DNA of 8,391 nt from CAYMCV01 sp964389005 (GTDB taxonomy: Bacteria > Bacillota > Clostridia > Lachnospirales > Lachnospiraceae), in NCBI GenBank assembly GCA_964389005.1, contig CAYMCV010000112.1, forward strand, positions 1 through 8,391, read 5' to 3'. The translations under genes and the position numbers were made by a program. Positions 6,496 through 8,391 of the stretch are shown here, one piece after another. The notes under the pieces were generated by a model. That model was given only the letters and a program-made list of their open reading frames with translations. It did no database searches and was not told where the DNA came from. The stretch's first letter is position 1. The number at the start of each line of letters is the position of its first letter.

Positions 6496-7749
6496 ATGGA
6501 GTATATCAGCAGCAAAAACATATGCCTTCTTATACGTGATACACTGAAACTGATCGACCGACGTCCGATGGATCACGGTTCCAGAACAGGGTATATCATG
6601 TGTAAGATGCTCGAATGCAAGGGCGGATACGAGCAGTATGAACTGGCGGATTTTCTTCTGCTGGCGACCATGCATGACATCGGTGCGTACAAAACGGATA
6701 ATATCGGAGATAAATTAAACTATGAATTGCGCAATTATATGCCACACTCGGTTTTTGGCTTTTTATTCTTAAAATATCTTTCGCCGCTGGAAGACAAATC
6801 CAGAATGGTGTTGTATCATCAGGTTGGCTATGAAACTCTTCAGAAGGTCAATTTCGATTACAAATTCGAGACGGATGTTTTGGCACTTGCAGAAGTGGCT
6901 GACATCTATCATTATGCCATCGGTCAGACGTTTGACCATCATATTTTCCGCAAACTTGAGAATCGAAAATATTCCAAAGAAGCGTTGGACTTACTGGATG
7001 AGGCAGTCAAGAAATTCTCATTATTCGAACATCTGCGGGATGAAAGTTACCAACAGGAATTGGACGCAATTCTGGATTTCATGATTTTTCCCAATGAGGA
7101 AAAAAAGAAATACATGGAAATGCTTATGTATTGTATCGGATTCAGAAGCGAAATCTCTGTGGTGGATGCGGTGATTACACTATGTGTTGCGGAAGAACTC
7201 GGCAAATTGATGGATTTGAACGAAGACGATATGGAACTGCTGTATTATGGCGCATTGTTACATGATTTGGGTATGCTTTCCATACCGCGTGAAATTATTG
7301 AAGCGCCGCGTTCGCTTACCGCCAACGAAATTAAGTTAATGCGAACGCACATTGAGCGAGAAGAGAAGATACTGTCGAATCGTATGGATGAAAGCATCGT
7401 AAAAATTGCAGCGGCACATCATGAACGTTGTGACGGGACCGGATATCCGCGCGGTCTGCATGCGGCAGAAATGAATAAGCCGCAATTGATTTTACAGGTT
7501 GCGGATATTGTTACCGGATTGACGGCACAACGAGCTTACCGTAAGAGTAAAACAAAGCAGGAAGTATTCGACATATTGCAGGAGGAGGCCGATTATCATC
7601 GACTGGATGCGAATGTGGTTGACGCTTTTTTGGGAAATTACGACGAAATTATGGAACGAGTGGAGAAAGAATCGGCAGATACGTTGCTGATGTATGAACG
7701 TCTGAGAAGCAATTACAGTACCGTCTATTCCAATTTATCGCGTGGGTAA
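6496..7749 (+). CDS. Tandem HD / HD-GYP domain phosphohydrolase-like protein
   Basis: This 417-residue cytoplasmic protein has two HD-superfamily domains and no membrane segment or receiver domain. Domain 1 (about 20-150) shows a complete set of HD metal-ligand candidates: His27, His60-Asp61, His84, His108 and Asp136, but no GYP motif. Domain 2 (about 205-375) has the HD-GYP features His256-Asp257, His285, His308-His309, H-H-E-R-C-D-G-T-G-Y-P (308-318) and Asp337. HD-GYP enzymes hydrolyse cyclic di-GMP. However, domain 2 has no His where the first helix ligand is expected (residues 210-250 contain none), and HDLGML replaces the common HDIGK Lys with Met258+2. Activity may therefore reside in either domain or be altered. 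The start at 6496 follows AGGAGAG (6484-6490). The gene trails the GNAT gene closely, suggesting co-transcription. A c-di-GMP role is inferred from the family; a regulatory or other nucleotide-hydrolase role is possible. Confidence 0.88.
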   Translation: MEYISSKNICLLIRDTLKLIDRRPMDHGSRTGYIMCKMLECKGGYEQYELADFLLLATMHDIGAYKTDNIGDKLNYELRNYMPHSVFGFLFLKYLSPLEDKSRMVLYHQVGYETLQKVNFDYKFETDVLALAEVADIYHYAIGQTFDHHIFRKLENRKYSKEALDLLDEAVKKFSLFEHLRDESYQQELDAILDFMIFPNEEKKKYMEMLMYCIGFRSEISVVDAVITLCVAEELGKLMDLNEDDMELLYYGALLHDLGMLSIPREIIEAPRSLTANEIKLMRTHIEREEKILSNRMDESIVKIAAAHHERCDGTGYPRGLHAAEMNKPQLILQVADIVTGLTAQRAYRKSKTKQEVFDILQEEADYHRLDANVVDAFLGNYDEIMERVEKESADTLLMYERLRSNYSTVYSNLSRG

Positions 7750-7762
7750 CTGTGCACAATGG

Positions 7763-7856
7763 AATTCCAAAATATTCGGCACATTGACGATTGATAGATA
7801 AAAATCCATTTTTGCTTGGCATATTTTACAATGATTTCAAAAATATTTGTGGAATT
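7763..7856. repeat. Long AT-rich inverted repeat upstream of the ABC ATPase gene
   Basis: AATTCCAAAATATT (7763-7776) is nearly the reverse complement of AATATTTGTGGAATT (7842-7856). Fourteen bases pair, with one unpaired G at 7849 and 65 bases between the arms. The left arm also contains the 8-base palindrome GGAATTCC (7761-7768), and TGTGCACA (7751-7758) lies just beside it. The spacing suits two separated protein-binding half-sites or a large stem. The region is AT-rich, which makes chance pairing easier, and no function is known. Confidence 0.45.
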
Positions 7857-7889
7857 GTGGCATGGCATTGCAACGGATTTTTCGCTATA

Positions 7890-7917
7890 CTGACACAGGA
7901 TGCAGTTTTTAGATACT
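7890..7917 (+). promoter_or_regulatory. Possible promoter for the ABC ATPase gene
   Basis: CTGACA (7890-7895, 5 of 6) with a 16-base spacer to GATACT (7912-7917, 4 of 6) would start transcription near 7924, about 29 bases before the ATG. A competing -10 box, TATACT (7886-7891, 5 of 6), lacks a good -35 at normal spacing. The 203-base gap and the strong ribosome site suggest independent transcription, but the exact promoter is uncertain. No convincing terminator for the preceding gene is seen in this gap. Confidence 0.3.
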
Positions 7918-7952
7918 GTGCCGCACACATACTTTTATTAGGAGGCATTAAA

Positions 7953-8391
7953 ATGGCAGGATTATCATTAAGAAACATTTGCAAGGTTTATCCGAACGGA
8001 TTTGAAGCCGTTAAGGATTTTAGCCTTGAAGTATCAGATCAGGAATTCATTATTTTCGTTGGACCTTCAGGATGCGGTAAGTCAACCACCCTTCGTATGA
8101 TTGCAGGTTTGGAAGACATCAGCTCCGGTGAATTAAGAATCGGTGACAGACTCGTTAACGATGTTGAGCCGAAGGACAGAGATATTGCAATGGTTTTCCA
8201 GAACTACGCTTTGTATCCGCATATGACCGTATATGAGAACATGGCATTCGGATTGAAATTGAGAAAAGTTCCGAAAGATGAAATTGACAAGATGGTTAAA
8301 GAAGCTGCTAAGATTCTTGACTTAACCCCGTTGCTTGACCGTAAGCCGAAGGCTTTGTCCGGTGGACAGAGACAGCGTGTTGCCATGGGTC
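7953..8391 (+). CDS. Sugar ABC transporter ATP-binding protein, MsmX/UgpC type (3' end outside window)
   Basis: The first 146 codons of an ABC ATPase of the carbohydrate-importer subfamily (MsmX, MsmK, UgpC, MalK) are present. The protein powers uptake of oligosaccharides and related substrates by binding a membrane permease pair at the inner face. Visible motifs are the Walker A G-P-S-G-C-G-K-S-T (37-45), the Q-loop V-F-Q-N-Y-A-L with Gln83, and the signature L-S-G-G-Q (135-139). The stretch Y-P-H-M-T-V-Y-E-N-M-A-F-G-L-K is typical of this subfamily. Walker B and the C-terminal regulatory domain lie beyond the edge. ATG 7953 is set by a perfect AGGAGG (7940-7945) with a 7-base spacer. No permease gene is visible upstream, as is usual for shared MsmX-type ATPases that serve several importers. 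Codon choice (GGT, AAG, GAC, AAC frequent) looks like that of a highly expressed gene. MsmX is preferred over MalK only because of the organism type and lone position. Confidence 0.93.
   Translation, partial: MAGLSLRNICKVYPNGFEAVKDFSLEVSDQEFIIFVGPSGCGKSTTLRMIAGLEDISSGELRIGDRLVNDVEPKDRDIAMVFQNYALYPHMTVYENMAFGLKLRKVPKDEIDKMVKEAAKILDLTPLLDRKPKALSGGQRQRVAMG

Noticed and set aside
7799..7814. A terminator after the HD-GYP gene (AAAAATCCATTTTT)
   Set aside because: The stem would be only A-T pairs with a 2 to 4 base loop, which is not a credible intrinsic terminator.
7858..7873. A sigma-54-like promoter, TGGCAT followed by TTGCAA
   Set aside because: The invariant GG and GC pairs are separated by 9 bases instead of the required 10, and no activator-type context is visible.
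7868..7882. A catabolite-control (cre) site upstream of the ABC ATPase gene
   Set aside because: The match TTGCAACGG breaks the central CG and the right half, so it is below a usable standard.
1..8391. Mobile elements, CRISPR, phage or defence genes
   Set aside because: No transposase, integrase, repeat array or target duplications were found; all full-length genes are intact and match ordinary chromosomal families.

Overview
The window reads as an ordinary stretch of chromosome from a low-to-mid GC Gram-positive anaerobe, most likely class Clostridia and probably Lachnospiraceae. Three things point there: strong AGGAGG-type ribosome binding sites, a methionyl-tRNA synthetase with the N-terminal pattern I associate with Clostridia (KPHIGN instead of HIGH), and a mixture of an intracellular GH10 xylanase, a DUF1002 secreted protein and an MsmX/UgpC-type sugar ABC ATPase. 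The family assignment is recalled, not computed. All eight genes lie on the + strand. The first and last are cut by the window edges.

Layout. Positions 1-321 hold the C-terminal end of exodeoxyribonuclease III. A good sigma-A promoter overlaps its 3' end and drives a lipoprotein with a long acidic linker and two Ca-binding-type Asp loops (365-1492). A 168-base gap holds a weak hairpin and a strong promoter (TTGTAA-17-TATAAT). This promoter serves a GH10 xylanase without a signal peptide (1661-2887) and perhaps metG (2926-4893), 38 bases further on. A 16-bp RNA hairpin lies between metG and a secreted DUF1002 protein (4963-5913). A second TTGTAA-17-TATAAT promoter starts a two-gene unit: a GNAT acetyltransferase (5989-6471) and a tandem HD/HD-GYP protein (6496-7749). 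After a 203-base AT-rich spacer with a long inverted repeat, a sugar ABC transporter ATPase begins (7953 onward).

How they may work together. The cytoplasmic xylanase and the MsmX-like ATPase would fit import and internal hydrolysis of xylo-oligosaccharides, but they are separated by five kilobases of unrelated genes and the link is an inference. The rest look like independent housekeeping or envelope genes. I saw no mobile element, CRISPR array, tRNA, rRNA, T-box or other recognisable riboswitch, and no convincing undescribed system. The items most worth a second look are the complementary loss of key residues in the two HD domains, the metG/DUF1002 hairpin and the inverted repeat ahead of the ATPase gene.
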